A program made the position numbers and the translations under genes. DNA of 64,000 bases from Nocardioides daeguensis (GTDB lineage Bacteria > Actinomycetota > Actinomycetes > Propionibacteriales > Nocardioidaceae): assembly GCF_019192965.1 (NCBI RefSeq), contig NZ_JAHTKU010000015.1, positions 1 to 64,000 of the forward strand, given 5' to 3'. Under the pieces are notes generated by a model that worked only from the letters and a program-made list of their open reading frames with translations, was not told the origin of the DNA and made no database searches. Shown piece by piece: positions 26,447 to 35,260 of the stretch; position 1 is the first letter of the stretch; every line of letters begins with the position of its first letter.

Positions 26447-27694
26447 TCAGGCGCCGGTCGACGGCAACGCGCTGCTCGGCCCACCGGCCGTGGCGGGCGC
26501 GACGGCACCGTCCGTGACGACGACCTGCTCCACTATCGGGTTCACCTCCGTCGTCCCGAGCACGCCGGACGGGACGGGACCCTCCGGCAGCATCGGGACG
26601 ACGACCGGCGGGTCCACGCCCTCGTCGATCGGCAGCACGGGGCCGTTGCCGGGCTCGGAGCAGGCGGGCGTGACGGGCTGGGCGGGGACCACGATGAAGT
26701 CCTCGACCCAGGCGGGCTTGACGACGACCTCGTGCGCGGCCTCGACCACCACCTGGATGGCGGAGCCGGCAAGCGCGGTCCACCCCTCGCCGGCGGGCGG
26801 CAGGGCGGAGGTGGCGGCGGTGGTCTCGACGACCGGCGTCCCCGACCGGGTCGCTCCGGTCGCGGTGAAGCCGGCGGCGGGCGCGGCGCCCTCGGGCAGC
26901 CAGATCCGCTCCTCCTCCGCGGCGGAGATCTCGAAGGTCGCGCCCTCCACCCAACCGGTGCCGGCGGGCCGCTGGCCGACCGGCAGGTCCTGCTCCTCGG
27001 TGCTCGACGAGGCGACCCGGCTGCGGCTGGTCGGGGCCGAGGCGGCGGGCGGCGTCGTACCGTCGGCGACCCAGGCGGTCTCGACGTAGGACTGCTCGGG
27101 CTCGGCCGGGACGGCGGCCCGGTCGACGACCCAGACCTCCTCGGTGACGGCGGGCTTCACCTCGACCGTGCGGGTGAGGCCGGTCGGCGTCCAGCCCTTG
27201 CCCTTGTCGCCGGCGTTCCAGCCCTCGCGCTCCCACCGGGTGGTGCCGTTCTGCTGCTGGACGTACTCCATCTCGACAACGGTGACCGCGGGCGTCACGA
27301 CCCGGGTCTCGGTGTGGCCCTGCTCGGGCGAGCCGGGCTCGGCGGGCCGGTCGACGACGGTCCAGGCGTACTCACGCTCGACCTGGTCGCTCGTGCGGGT
27401 CCAGTGCACGAGGACGACGGCCGCGGCGCTTTCGCGGACGTACTCCCGCTCGAGGACGGTGGTGCTCCGCTGCCAGCGCCATTCCGAGCGGGTGAGGGCC
27501 GGGACGAGCCGCGTCACGGCCGGGTGCTCGATCGAACCCCACTGGGCGGGGATCTCGGGCTGGCCGCAACCGCGCGGGTCGCCCGGTAGCCCCGGGTCCC
27601 CGGGCGCGGCGGCCGCGGCCGGGAGGAGGCCGGATCCGATGCCGATGACCGCCACGAGGGCGAGCGAACCGAGGGTGAGGTGCCTGCTGTGCAT
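26447..27694 (-). CDS. Secreted surface-type protein ending in LPSTGA
   Basis: A signal peptide (SLALVAVIGIGSGLLPAAAA) leads into a long extracellular region built from related segments containing paired valines and YV, WVV or EYV patterns (TPAVTVVEMEYV, KPAVTEEVWVV). The 415-residue chain stops right after ALPSTGA. That is a sortase LPxTG-like motif, but the membrane helix and basic tail that normally follow are absent, and no hydrophobic stretch is encoded in another frame beyond it. It may be released rather than anchored, or it may be a decayed wall protein. Confidence 0.75.
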   Translation of the reverse strand: MHSRHLTLGSLALVAVIGIGSGLLPAAAAAPGDPGLPGDPRGCGQPEIPAQWGSIEHPAVTRLVPALTRSEWRWQRSTTVLEREYVRESAAAVVLVHWTRTSDQVEREYAWTVVDRPAEPGSPEQGHTETRVVTPAVTVVEMEYVQQQNGTTRWEREGWNAGDKGKGWTPTGLTRTVEVKPAVTEEVWVVDRAAVPAEPEQSYVETAWVADGTTPPAASAPTSRSRVASSSTEEQDLPVGQRPAGTGWVEGATFEISAAEEERIWLPEGAAPAAGFTATGATRSGTPVVETTAATSALPPAGEGWTALAGSAIQVVVEAAHEVVVKPAWVEDFIVVPAQPVTPACSEPGNGPVLPIDEGVDPPVVVPMLPEGPVPSGVLGTTEVNPIVEQVVVTDGAVAPATAGGPSSALPSTGA

Positions 27695-27851
27695 GGGAGG
27701 GGCCCTTCCGGAACGGGGCTTCGGGGGGCTCCCGAGCGGCGCCGATGCACGACCAACGCGGCCACGGCGGCGGGGTCATGGCGACGAAACGGAATCAGGA
27801 CGAAGTCCCGGCTCCCCTGGTTCCGTCGGCCCCACGTCCTAGGCTGGGCGC

Positions 27852-28730
27852 GTGCCCGAGCTGCCCGAGGTGGAAGCCCTGGCCCTCGACCTGCGGGGCC
27901 GGCTGGCGGGGCGCGCCATCACCCGTGTCCACGTCGCGGCGTTCAGCGCCCTCAAGACCTACGACCCGCCGCTGTCGGCGATCGAGGGCACCCTCGTCGA
28001 CGACGTACGACGCCACGGCAAGTTCCTCGACATCGAGGCCAGCGGCCTGCACCTGGTGCTCCACCTGGCCCGCGCCGGGTGGGTGCGCTGGAAGGACGAG
28101 GTCCCGGCAGCGCCGCCGCGGCCGAGCACCAAGTCGACGCTCGCGGTGCGGATCGTGCTCGACGAGCAGGACGGCGTCACGCCGGGCCTCGACGTCACCG
28201 AGGCCGGCACCAAGAAGTCGCTGGCGCTCTACCTGGTGCGCGACCCGCTCGACGTCCCCGGCGTCGCCAGCCTCGGCCCCGACCCGCTGAGCGACGACTT
28301 CACGCCGGAGCGGCTCGCCGGCATCCTGGCCGATGCCGGCCGCAAGCAGCTCAAGGGCGTGCTGCGCCACCAGGGGACCATCGCCGGGATCGGCAACGCC
28401 TACTCCGACGAGATCCTCCACGCGGCCCGGATGTCGCCGTTCAAACCCGCCGACAGCCTCGACGAGACCGAGCTGGCGACGCTGTACGCCGCCGTCCGCG
28501 ACACCCTCGGCGACGCGGTCGAGCGCTCCCGCGGGCTGGCCGCGAGCGAGCTCAAGGCCGAGAAGAAGTCCCACCTCGCGGTGCACGGGCAGACCGGCCG
28601 GCCCTGCCCGGTGTGCGGCGACATCGTCCGCGAGGTGTCCTTCGCCGACTCCAGCCTGCAGTACTGCCCCACCTGCCAGACCGGCGGCAAGCCCCTGGCC
28701 GACCGCCGGATGAGCAAGCTGCTCAAGTAA
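27852..28730 (+). CDS. Fpg/Nei family DNA glycosylase
   Basis: This 292-residue base-excision repair enzyme removes oxidised bases. The N-terminal PELPEVE supplies the catalytic Pro2 and Glu3, Lys57 lies in RRHGKFLDIE, and the C-terminal zinc finger has Cys252, Cys255, Cys272 and Cys275 (CPVC and CPTC). GQTGRPCPVCG matches Fpg more than Nei. The substrate (8-oxoguanine or oxidised pyrimidines) is not decided by sequence. TAGGCT 6 bases before GTG 27852 suggests a leaderless message. Confidence 0.93.
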   Translation: MPELPEVEALALDLRGRLAGRAITRVHVAAFSALKTYDPPLSAIEGTLVDDVRRHGKFLDIEASGLHLVLHLARAGWVRWKDEVPAAPPRPSTKSTLAVRIVLDEQDGVTPGLDVTEAGTKKSLALYLVRDPLDVPGVASLGPDPLSDDFTPERLAGILADAGRKQLKGVLRHQGTIAGIGNAYSDEILHAARMSPFKPADSLDETELATLYAAVRDTLGDAVERSRGLAASELKAEKKSHLAVHGQTGRPCPVCGDIVREVSFADSSLQYCPTCQTGGKPLADRRMSKLLK

Positions 28731-28757
28731 CCCCCGCGCCGGCCGATCGGGGCTCCC

Positions 28758-30419
28758 ATGGGCGCGACACCGGTCCCGGACGCGGCGACCTGGCACGGGA
28801 TCCGCCGGTTCACCGCCGGCTACACGCCCGCCCTGCGCGCCCAGGTCGAGGCGGCCGGCGGCTTCGACGCGTGGTTCGAGGGCCAGCTCGACGGCTCGTA
28901 CGACGACGCGTGGTTCGACCGGACCGCACAGTGGTGGGTCTCGATCAACGCCGACGACGCGACCGTGTGGCAACGCGACCGTTCGGGCGTGGAGTCGCTG
29001 TGGTGGGCCGACGCGAGCTACCAGAGGTGGGCGATGGTCCGCCGCCTCGGCTCGCAGCGGCAGGTGCTGGAAGCGATGGCCGAGCTGTGGGAGCACCACC
29101 TGCACGTGCCCGCGCTCGGCGAGGTGGGGCCGTTCCGGGCGTCGTACGGCAAGACCATCCGTCGGCACGCGCTGGGGAGGTTCGCCGACCTGCTCGAGGC
29201 GGCGACCACCCACCCCGCGATGAGCGTCTACCTGGGCAACGCGAACTCCCACAAGTCCGCCCCCAACGAGAACCTCGGTCGCGAGCTGCTCGAGCTGCAC
29301 ACCGTCGGGATCGGGCAGTACGACGAGGCCGACGTCAAGGACTCCGCGCGCCTGCTGACCGGCTTCCGGGTGGGGGTCTGGACGACCTGGGCCACCTCCT
29401 ACGACCCGGCGGCGCACTGGACCGGGCCGGTCCAGGTGATGGGGTTCAGCCACCCCAACAGCGACCCCGACGGACGACCGGCCCTGTCGGCGTACCTCCG
29501 CTACCTCGCGACGCACCCCGCGACGGCCCGGCGGGTCGCCCACCGGCTCGCGGTCCGGTTCGTCTCCGACACCCCGTCGGAGGTCCTGGTCGACGACCTC
29601 GCCGCGGTCTACCTCGCCCACGACACCGACCTACGGGCGGTGCTGCGGGCGCTGGTCGCCTCCGCGGAGTACCGGGCCGCGACCGACACCAAGGTCCGCA
29701 CCCCGGCGGAGGACGTGATCGCGACCTACCGGGCGCTGGGCGCCGAGCTCACCGCCGCGCCGGCCGGGCACGACGACGAGTGCGCGGCGAACGCGCTGCT
29801 CTGGCAGGCCCAGGGGATCGGCGCGATGCCGTTCGACTGGCCGCGCCCCGACGGCCGGCCGGACACTGCGCTCGCCTGGTCCTCGACCTCCCGCTTCCTG
29901 GCCTCCCTCGACGTCCACTACACGATGAGCGGCGGCTGGTGGCCCAGCGAGGGCGTCCGCTACCGCGACCCGCTCGCGTGGCTGCCGACGACGCCCGCCG
30001 CCCCGGCCGCTGCCGCCGCCCCTCCCCCTGCACCCTCGGCGGCCGAGGAGCTCGTCGCCGGGCGCCCGAAGAAGGACAAGAAGCACAAGAAAAAGAAGAA
30101 GAAGAAGAAGCGGCATCCGGCGCCCGTGCCGACGCCCCTGCCGCCCGCCCCGCCGACACCGCCGGTCACACCGCCGCCGACACCGCCGCCGACACCGCCC
30201 GAGGTGCCGGTGACGAGCATCCGCTTCGACGCGCTGGTCGACCACCTGTGTCGCACCATGCTCGGCCGCCCGGTCGAGGCGACCATGCTGCAGGCGGCCG
30301 GCGAGGCGGTCGGCTGCGCTCCCACCGACGTGATCACCCACGACCACCCGGTTGTCGCCTGGGAGATGCCGCGCCTGCTCACCGTCCTGCTCGACTCCCC
30401 CCTCCACCTGACCCGGTGA
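28758..30419 (+). CDS. DUF1800 family protein
   Basis: This 553-residue protein matches the DUF1800 family (RFTAGYTP, MAELWEHHLHVP, ANSHKSAPNENLGRELLELHTVGIG, YDEADVKDSARLLTGF). The family is almost always next to a DUF1501 gene, as here, 7 bp downstream. An unusual insertion at about 436-490 contains eight consecutive lysines (within KKDKKHKKKKKKKKR) followed by a Pro-Thr-rich stretch before a last conserved helix. No signal peptide is obvious. Function is unknown; pairs of this kind are thought to be envelope or secreted complexes. Confidence 0.85.
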   Translation: MGATPVPDAATWHGIRRFTAGYTPALRAQVEAAGGFDAWFEGQLDGSYDDAWFDRTAQWWVSINADDATVWQRDRSGVESLWWADASYQRWAMVRRLGSQRQVLEAMAELWEHHLHVPALGEVGPFRASYGKTIRRHALGRFADLLEAATTHPAMSVYLGNANSHKSAPNENLGRELLELHTVGIGQYDEADVKDSARLLTGFRVGVWTTWATSYDPAAHWTGPVQVMGFSHPNSDPDGRPALSAYLRYLATHPATARRVAHRLAVRFVSDTPSEVLVDDLAAVYLAHDTDLRAVLRALVASAEYRAATDTKVRTPAEDVIATYRALGAELTAAPAGHDDECAANALLWQAQGIGAMPFDWPRPDGRPDTALAWSSTSRFLASLDVHYTMSGGWWPSEGVRYRDPLAWLPTTPAAPAAAAAPPPAPSAAEELVAGRPKKDKKHKKKKKKKKRHPAPVPTPLPPAPPTPPVTPPPTPPPTPPEVPVTSIRFDALVDHLCRTMLGRPVEATMLQAAGEAVGCAPTDVITHDHPVVAWEMPRLLTVLLDSPLHLTR

Positions 30420-30426
30420 GGTGCCG

Positions 30427-31707
30427 ATGACCTCCTCCAGCCCGTCCCCCGGCACGTCCCCGTGCTCGTGCGAGGAGTTCGCCACCCTCTCCCGGCGCGG
30501 CCTGCTCCGCGGCCTGGTCGGCACCGCTGCGGCCCTGACGACCACGACCACCATCGGCGGAGCCTTCATGTCCACCTCGTACGCCGCCACGCCGACGGCT
30601 CCCGCGGTGCTCGTCGTGCTGTCGATGCGCGGCGCGGTCGACGGGATGAGCCTGGTCGTCCCGCACGCGGACCCGGTCTACTACGCGGCCCGCCCGCGGA
30701 TCGCGATCCCCGCGAGCCGGCTGCTCGCCAAGGACGGGTTCTTCGGACTGCACCCCGACCTGGCGCCGCTGCTGCCGTGGTGGGACGCCGGCGCCATGGC
30801 CGCCGTCCACGCGACCGGGCTCCCGGCGCCGAACCGCTCGCACTTCGCGGCGATCGAGGCCGTCGAGGACGCCGACCCGGGCTCCTCGGAGCGGGTCGGC
30901 TGGTTGAACCGGCTGATCGGTCGCGACACGACCACCAGTCCGCTCCAGGCGATCCAGCTCGGCGAGTCCGTGCTGCCGGCGGCCCTCCTCGGGCCGCAGC
31001 CCGCCGTCGCCGTCGACTCGGTCGAGGCGATGGTGCTCTCCGGTGCCGACCGCTGGGACCCCGCCGGCCGGCGGCCCCGGTCGATGACGACGATGTGGAC
31101 CGACGTCCCCGGTCCGCTGGGGGCCGGCGCACGCGCGGCGATGCAGGCGGTCACCGACTTCGCGCCCGTGCGTACGTCGAGCGCGACGCCGGCCAACGGG
31201 GCGGTCTACCCGCAGGGCGACCTCGGCGAGAGCCTGGCGGCGGCCGCCCGCACCATCCGCGGCGACGTCGGCGCCGAGGTGATCACCATCGACTCGGGGA
31301 GCTGGGACCACCACGTCAACCTGGGCACCCTCGAGTGGGGACACCTGCAGCGGATGACGAAGGAGCTCGCCGCGGCGCTGGCCGCCTTCCTCACCGACCT
31401 CGGGCCACTCGCCGGGAAGGTCACCGTCGTGACGCTGTCGGAGTTCGGCCGCCGTACCCGGGAGAACGCGAGCTGGGGCCTGGACCACGGCCACGGCAAC
31501 GTGATGCTGCTGCTCGGCGCCGGGGTGAAGGGCGGCTACCACGGCACCTGGCCGGGCCTGGTCGACACCGTCGACGCCGACCTGCGGGTGACGACCGACT
31601 ACCGCAGCGTGCTGTCCGAGGTGGTGGTGAGCCGGCTGGGGGCGTCGTCGGCACAGGTGTTCCCCGGCTTCGCGCCGGAGAGCGTCGGGGTCATGCGGGC
31701 ACCCTGA
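30427..31707 (+). CDS. DUF1501 family protein, Tat-exported
   Basis: This 426-residue protein has a twin-arginine signal (LSRRGLLRGLVGTAAAL, Arg23-Arg24) and the DUF1501 alkaline-phosphatase-like fold (VLVVLSMRGAVDGMSLVVPH ... LSEFGRRTRENASWGLDHGHGN). The Asp/His residues in GLDHGHG are the likely metal ligands. It should be folded in the cytoplasm and exported with its DUF1800 partner. The GGTGAGGTG before ATG 30427 overlaps the end of the DUF1800 gene region. The family is widespread but without an assigned substrate. Confidence 0.9.
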   Translation: MTSSSPSPGTSPCSCEEFATLSRRGLLRGLVGTAAALTTTTTIGGAFMSTSYAATPTAPAVLVVLSMRGAVDGMSLVVPHADPVYYAARPRIAIPASRLLAKDGFFGLHPDLAPLLPWWDAGAMAAVHATGLPAPNRSHFAAIEAVEDADPGSSERVGWLNRLIGRDTTTSPLQAIQLGESVLPAALLGPQPAVAVDSVEAMVLSGADRWDPAGRRPRSMTTMWTDVPGPLGAGARAAMQAVTDFAPVRTSSATPANGAVYPQGDLGESLAAAARTIRGDVGAEVITIDSGSWDHHVNLGTLEWGHLQRMTKELAAALAAFLTDLGPLAGKVTVVTLSEFGRRTRENASWGLDHGHGNVMLLLGAGVKGGYHGTWPGLVDTVDADLRVTTDYRSVLSEVVVSRLGASSAQVFPGFAPESVGVMRAP

Positions 31708-32644
31708 CCGGCGTCTCTCGGCGCGCCGGCGCGAGGAGGCCGACCCGGGCCAGCAGCCCGGCCGGGACCTGCACCAGGACCACGGCGCCGAGCACGAGCA
31801 GCCCACCGAGCCACTGCGTCCCGGTCAGCACCTCACCGAAGAGCACGGCCACGCTGAGCACGGTCACGACCGGCTCGAGGATCGAAAGGATCGCGGCGGT
31901 GGACGGGCCGACCTTCGCCAGCCCGGCGAAGAAGAGGAGCACCGAGCCGACGGTGCTGATCAGGACCAGCGCGACCAGCCAGCCCCAGCCGGCGGCGCTG
32001 AAGCCCAGGTCGGGCAGGCCGCGCACGGAGTCGACGGTGAGCAGCGCGCCGGTGGCGCCGGTGCAGACGAGGGCGGCGAGGGCGAGCGGCGCGATGCCGG
32101 CCGTGACGCGCTCGCCGATCACGATGTAGCCCGTGTAGGTCGCGGCCGCGCCGAGCGCGAGCACCACGCCGAGGGCGTCGAACTGCCCGGACGCCGCACC
32201 GGCGAGGACCAGGCCGATGCCGCCGAGGGCGACCAGCAGCGCGACGACCCGGCGGGCGGAGGCCCGCTCGCGGCCGACCGCGACCGCGGCGAGCATGACG
32301 GTGACGGGGTAGACGTAGAAGACCAGGGCGACCAGCGAGGCGTCGAGGTGCTGCAGGGCGGAGAAGTAGAGGCTCGCCTGCACGGCGTACCCGAAGACGC
32401 CCATCGCCAGCCCGACGAGGACGGCCCGCACGGTGAGCCCGCGCAGCGCGCCCCGGCTCGCGGCGATCGCCAGCAGCACGGCGGCTGCCAGGCCGAAGCG
32501 CACCAGGAGCAACGCCGGGACCGAGACGCCCTCGTCGTAGGCCGACTTGGCGAAGACGGCCATCAGGCCGAAGCCGGCGGCGGACAGCAAGCAGGACAGG
32601 GCACCCACGACTCCAGGGTGACTCGGGCGACCGTTCACGTCCAT
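31691..32644 (-). CDS. DMT superfamily exporter (EamA type)
   Basis: This 317-residue inner-membrane protein has ten predicted helices in two repeated EamA halves (GALSCLLSAAGFGLMAVFAKSAYDEGV at the start, GVVLALGAAATYTGYIVIGERV in the second half). EamA transporters usually export amino acids or metabolites. It is divergent from a LysR regulator across 40 bp that hold a 17-bp palindrome, so it is very likely that regulator's target. Its 3' end overlaps the DUF1501 gene by 17 bp. Confidence 0.9.
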   Translation of the reverse strand: MDVNGRPSHPGVVGALSCLLSAAGFGLMAVFAKSAYDEGVSVPALLLVRFGLAAAVLLAIAASRGALRGLTVRAVLVGLAMGVFGYAVQASLYFSALQHLDASLVALVFYVYPVTVMLAAVAVGRERASARRVVALLVALGGIGLVLAGAASGQFDALGVVLALGAAATYTGYIVIGERVTAGIAPLALAALVCTGATGALLTVDSVRGLPDLGFSAAGWGWLVALVLISTVGSVLLFFAGLAKVGPSTAAILSILEPVVTVLSVAVLFGEVLTGTQWLGGLLVLGAVVLVQVPAGLLARVGLLAPARRETPVRVPA

Positions 32645-32665
32645 CTCGGCTTCGTGGTCCCGTTT

Positions 32666-32682
32666 GTTCAGATAATCTGAAC
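32666..32682. promoter_or_regulatory. Palindromic LysR operator between divergent genes
   Basis: GTTCAGATAATCTGAAC is a perfect 17-bp palindrome, far richer in A and T than its surroundings. It contains the T-N11-A arrangement of LysR-type sites and overlaps the presumed -10 box (TAATCT) of the regulator, ending 2 bp before its ATG. Binding here could control both divergent genes. Confidence 0.75.
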
Positions 32683-32684
32683 GA

Positions 32685-33593
32685 ATGCTGGACCTGCACC
32701 GCCTCCGCCTGCTGCGCGAGGTCCACGGGCGCGGCACCGTGCACGCCGCCGCCGCCGCACTCGGCTACTCCCCCAGCGCGGTGTCCCAGCAGCTCGCCGT
32801 CCTCGAGCGGGAGGCCGGCACCCCGCTGCTCGAGCGGACCGGCCGCAACGTCCGGCTGACCGCGGCCGGCCAGGTGCTGGTCACCCACGCGATCGGCCTG
32901 CTCGAGGGCGTCGAGGCGGCCGAGGCCGATCTCGCGACCCTCGCCGCCGGACGGGTGGCGGGCGTGGTGCGGGTGGCGGCCTTCCAGTCCGCGCTGCTGC
33001 GGATCGTCGCCCCCGCCGTCCGCGCGCTCGCGACCAGCCACCCCGACGTCCGGGTCGAGGTCGCCGAACGCGAGGTCGAGCAGGCCGCGCCCGGCCTGCG
33101 GCTGCACCAGTACGACCTCGTCCTCGGCGACGAGTACGACGACCAGCCGCGCCTGGTCCACGCCGACCTGCGCCGCGAGCGGCTGCTGCGCGAGCGGCTG
33201 CACCTCGTGCTCCCTGCCGACCATCCCGAGGCCGGCTCGGCCCGGGTCCCGATCACCCGGCTCGCCGGCCTGGCCTGGGCGGCCTGCCAGCCCGGCACCG
33301 GCCAACGCGCGATGCATCTGCGGGTGTGCCGCGAGTACGGCCGCTTCGAGCCCGACCTGCGCTACAGCTCCGACGACTTCCTGATCCTGCTGGAGATGGT
33401 GCGCACCGCCGGCGCGGGCGCGCTGCTCCCCGAGCTCGCCCTCGACGGACGCGACGCCGGCGTCGCCGTGCGCCCACTCGCCGAGGGACCGCTCGGCCGG
33501 GAGGTGTTCTTGCTGACCCGGCAGGCGCGCACGCCCGCGGTCGAGGCGGTGGCGGCAGCCCTCCACACCGCCACGCCTAGAGTGGAGCCATGA
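32685..33593 (+). CDS. LysR family transcriptional regulator
   Basis: This 302-residue regulator has an N-terminal winged helix (LHRLRLLREVHGRGTVHAAAAALGYSPSAVSQQLAVLE, residues 4-41) and a periplasmic-binding-type effector domain from about residue 90. It should bind the palindrome directly upstream and control itself and the divergent EamA exporter. The start at MLDLHRL is the family start; TAATCT 8 bases upstream suggests a leaderless transcript. Its stop overlaps the rhodanese start (ATGA). Confidence 0.93.
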   Translation: MLDLHRLRLLREVHGRGTVHAAAAALGYSPSAVSQQLAVLEREAGTPLLERTGRNVRLTAAGQVLVTHAIGLLEGVEAAEADLATLAAGRVAGVVRVAAFQSALLRIVAPAVRALATSHPDVRVEVAEREVEQAAPGLRLHQYDLVLGDEYDDQPRLVHADLRRERLLRERLHLVLPADHPEAGSARVPITRLAGLAWAACQPGTGQRAMHLRVCREYGRFEPDLRYSSDDFLILLEMVRTAGAGALLPELALDGRDAGVAVRPLAEGPLGREVFLLTRQARTPAVEAVAAALHTATPRVEP

Positions 33594-33928
33594 TCCCCCA
33601 GGTCGAGATCGACGCCGTCCCGGACCCGCTGCCCGAGGGCCTGGTGGTGCTCGACGTCCGCGAGGTCGACGAGTGGACCGCCGGCCACATCGACGGGGCG
33701 GTGCACATCCCGCTGATGGAGCTGCCCGCGCGGCTGGGTGAGTTCGTGGAGCTCGAGGCGCCGCAGACGCTCGTGGTCTGCAAGGGCGGCGGGCGCTCGG
33801 CGCGGGCCGTGGCCTACCTCGCCCAGCAGGGCTACGACGTGGTCAACCTCGTCGACGGCATGCTCGGCTGGGAGCGCGCGGGCCGGCCGATGACCGCCGA
33901 CGGCGACCAGCCGGCGTACGTCGTGTGA
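33590..33928 (+). CDS. Rhodanese domain protein
   Basis: This 112-residue protein is a single rhodanese domain (VVLDVREVDEWTAGHIDGAVHIP) with the active-site loop VVCKGGGRSARA containing Cys64. It should carry sulfur as a persulfide. It overlaps the LysR gene by four bases and shares its transcript. A strong hairpin follows the stop. Confidence 0.92.
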   Translation: MIPQVEIDAVPDPLPEGLVVLDVREVDEWTAGHIDGAVHIPLMELPARLGEFVELEAPQTLVVCKGGGRSARAVAYLAQQGYDVVNLVDGMLGWERAGRPMTADGDQPAYVV

Positions 33929-33949
33929 CCCGGCCCTCCCCCGACGACA

Positions 33950-33991
33950 CGACGGCCCCGCTGCCCGGAATCCCGGGCAGCGGGGCCGTCG
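33950..33991. terminator. Bidirectional hairpin terminator
   Basis: A perfect 19-bp stem (33950-33968 with 33973-33991) and 4-base loop lie between the convergent rhodanese and lipoprotein genes, 21 bp after one stop and 22 bp from the other. Confidence 0.85.
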
Positions 33992-34013
33992 TCGTGCTGG
34001 GCTCAGCGTCGCG

Positions 34014-34625
34014 TCACTGCGTGGGCACGTCGGAGAGCAGGCTCGACAGGTCGCTCGGCAGGTCGGAGAGCAGGCTCTCGATGTCCTCCGGCGACGTCGG
34101 GAAATCCGTCGGCAGGTCGGTCGGCAGGTCGGTCGGCAGGTCCGTCGGCAGGTCCGTCGGCAGGTCCGTCGGCAGGTCGTCGGACTCGGGGACCGCCGCA
34201 CCGGCGCACTTCTTCTCCTGGTACTTGGAGAAGGCCTCAACCTTCTTCTGCTCGTCCTTCGAGAGCAGCTCGTCCTCGAACTTGTCCGCGTCCTTGGTCT
34301 CGAAGCCCTTCTTGACGGTGGCGCCGTCGATGTCCTTGAGGGCGTCGATCTGGATCTCGAAGCCCTCGCGCGCGTCGTCCGGGATGCCCTTCGGCGTGCC
34401 GACCTTCTCGGCCTCCTTCGCCTGCTCGTGGAAGAGGTCGGCGAGCTTGTCGTAGTCCTCCTCCTGCAGGGCCTTGAAGAACTCCTCGTCGCCGGTGTCG
34501 TTGGCGATCTTGCAGAAGTCCTTGGTCGAGGCGTCGCTCGGCGCGCCGCCGCCGCAGGCGGTGAGGGACAGGGCGAGCAGGACGGCGGCGCCGGCGGAGG
34601 CCAGCGGGCGCTTCAGGTGCAGCAT
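34014..34625 (-). CDS. Lipoprotein with LPTD-repeat tail
   Basis: A lipoprotein signal (LASAGAAVLLALSLTAC, Cys24) is followed by a helical charged domain (TKDFCKIANDTGDEEFFKALQEED) and a C-terminal run of about six LPTD repeats. The DNA of the run is a 12-nt tandem repeat. After a final DLPSDLSSLLSDVP it stops. GAAAGGA precedes the ATG. It is a paralogue of the next lipoprotein gene, 39 bp away: both share LTACGG, an xDASxKDFC start and a KKxF-type middle. Role unknown; it should sit on the outer face of the membrane. Confidence 0.8.
   Translation of the reverse strand: MLHLKRPLASAGAAVLLALSLTACGGGAPSDASTKDFCKIANDTGDEEFFKALQEEDYDKLADLFHEQAKEAEKVGTPKGIPDDAREGFEIQIDALKDIDGATVKKGFETKDADKFEDELLSKDEQKKVEAFSKYQEKKCAGAAVPESDDLPTDLPTDLPTDLPTDLPTDLPTDFPTSPEDIESLLSDLPSDLSSLLSDVPTQ
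34111..34178. repeat. 12-nt tandem repeat in lipoprotein tail
   Basis: Five complete copies and one partial copy of GGCAGGTCSGTC (S is C or G) encode the LPTD repeats of the lipoprotein on the minus strand. Copy number is likely to vary between strains. Confidence 0.9.
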
Positions 34626-34664
34626 TCAGGGGTTCCTTTCGGTGCAGCTACAGGTGGGGGTGGG

Positions 34665-35096
34665 TCAGCCGCCGAGCTGGTCGGCGCAGGTCTTCGAGCT
34701 GTACGTGAAGAACTTCTCGGCGTCCTTCTCGTCGTTCTTGGAGACGCCCGGGATGCTGTCCTCACCGTCGTTGTCGCCGAAGGACTTCTTGGCCTCGTCG
34801 TAGTCGAGGTCGGTGATCGTGTCGACGATGACCTCGAAGCCGTTGCGCTCCGCGTCGCTGATGTCCTTCGGCGTGCCGATGTCGCCGAGGTCGCCGTAGG
34901 CCTTCTGCAGCTTCTTCCACTCGGCCTCGGTCGGCTCCTCGCCGGAGACGGAGCTCGTGGAGGTGATCACGTCCTCGACACCGCCGCAGAAGTCCTTCTT
35001 CGACGCGTCGGTCGGGTAGCCGCCGCAGGCAGTCAGGGAGAGGCCCAGCAGCACGGCAACGCCGGCACCGGCCAGCGGGCGCTTGAACGGGGTCAT
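34665..35096 (-). CDS. Lipoprotein, paralogue of the LPTD-tail lipoprotein
   Basis: This 143-residue protein has a lipoprotein signal (GAGVAVLLGLSLTAC, Cys24) and a soluble charged domain with KDFCGGVEDVITSTSS near the start and TYSSKTCADQLGG at the end. The two cysteines may pair. It shares the overall plan of the neighbouring lipoprotein but lacks the LPTD tail, consistent with tandem duplication. GGAAAGGAA precedes ATG 35096. Function unknown. Confidence 0.8.
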   Translation of the reverse strand: MTPFKRPLAGAGVAVLLGLSLTACGGYPTDASKKDFCGGVEDVITSTSSVSGEEPTEAEWKKLQKAYGDLGDIGTPKDISDAERNGFEVIVDTITDLDYDEAKKSFGDNDGEDSIPGVSKNDEKDAEKFFTYSSKTCADQLGG

Positions 35097-35260
35097 GTCG
35101 TTTCCTTTCCTCAAGGGTTGGGGCTCGTCGGCGCGCCCCAGGTCAGGGCGCGGCCGAGCGGGCGACCACGCGGCCACCCTGCCCCACCGGGCTCAGACTA
35201 TTCACAGGTTCGGCGAACGTCAGGTTGCGCGCCGATGACCGGCGCGCCGCGCCGGCAGGC

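Noticed and set aside
26447..27694. Sortase-anchored wall protein
   Set aside because: The LPSTGA motif ends the protein and no membrane helix follows, so wall anchoring by sortase is not supported.
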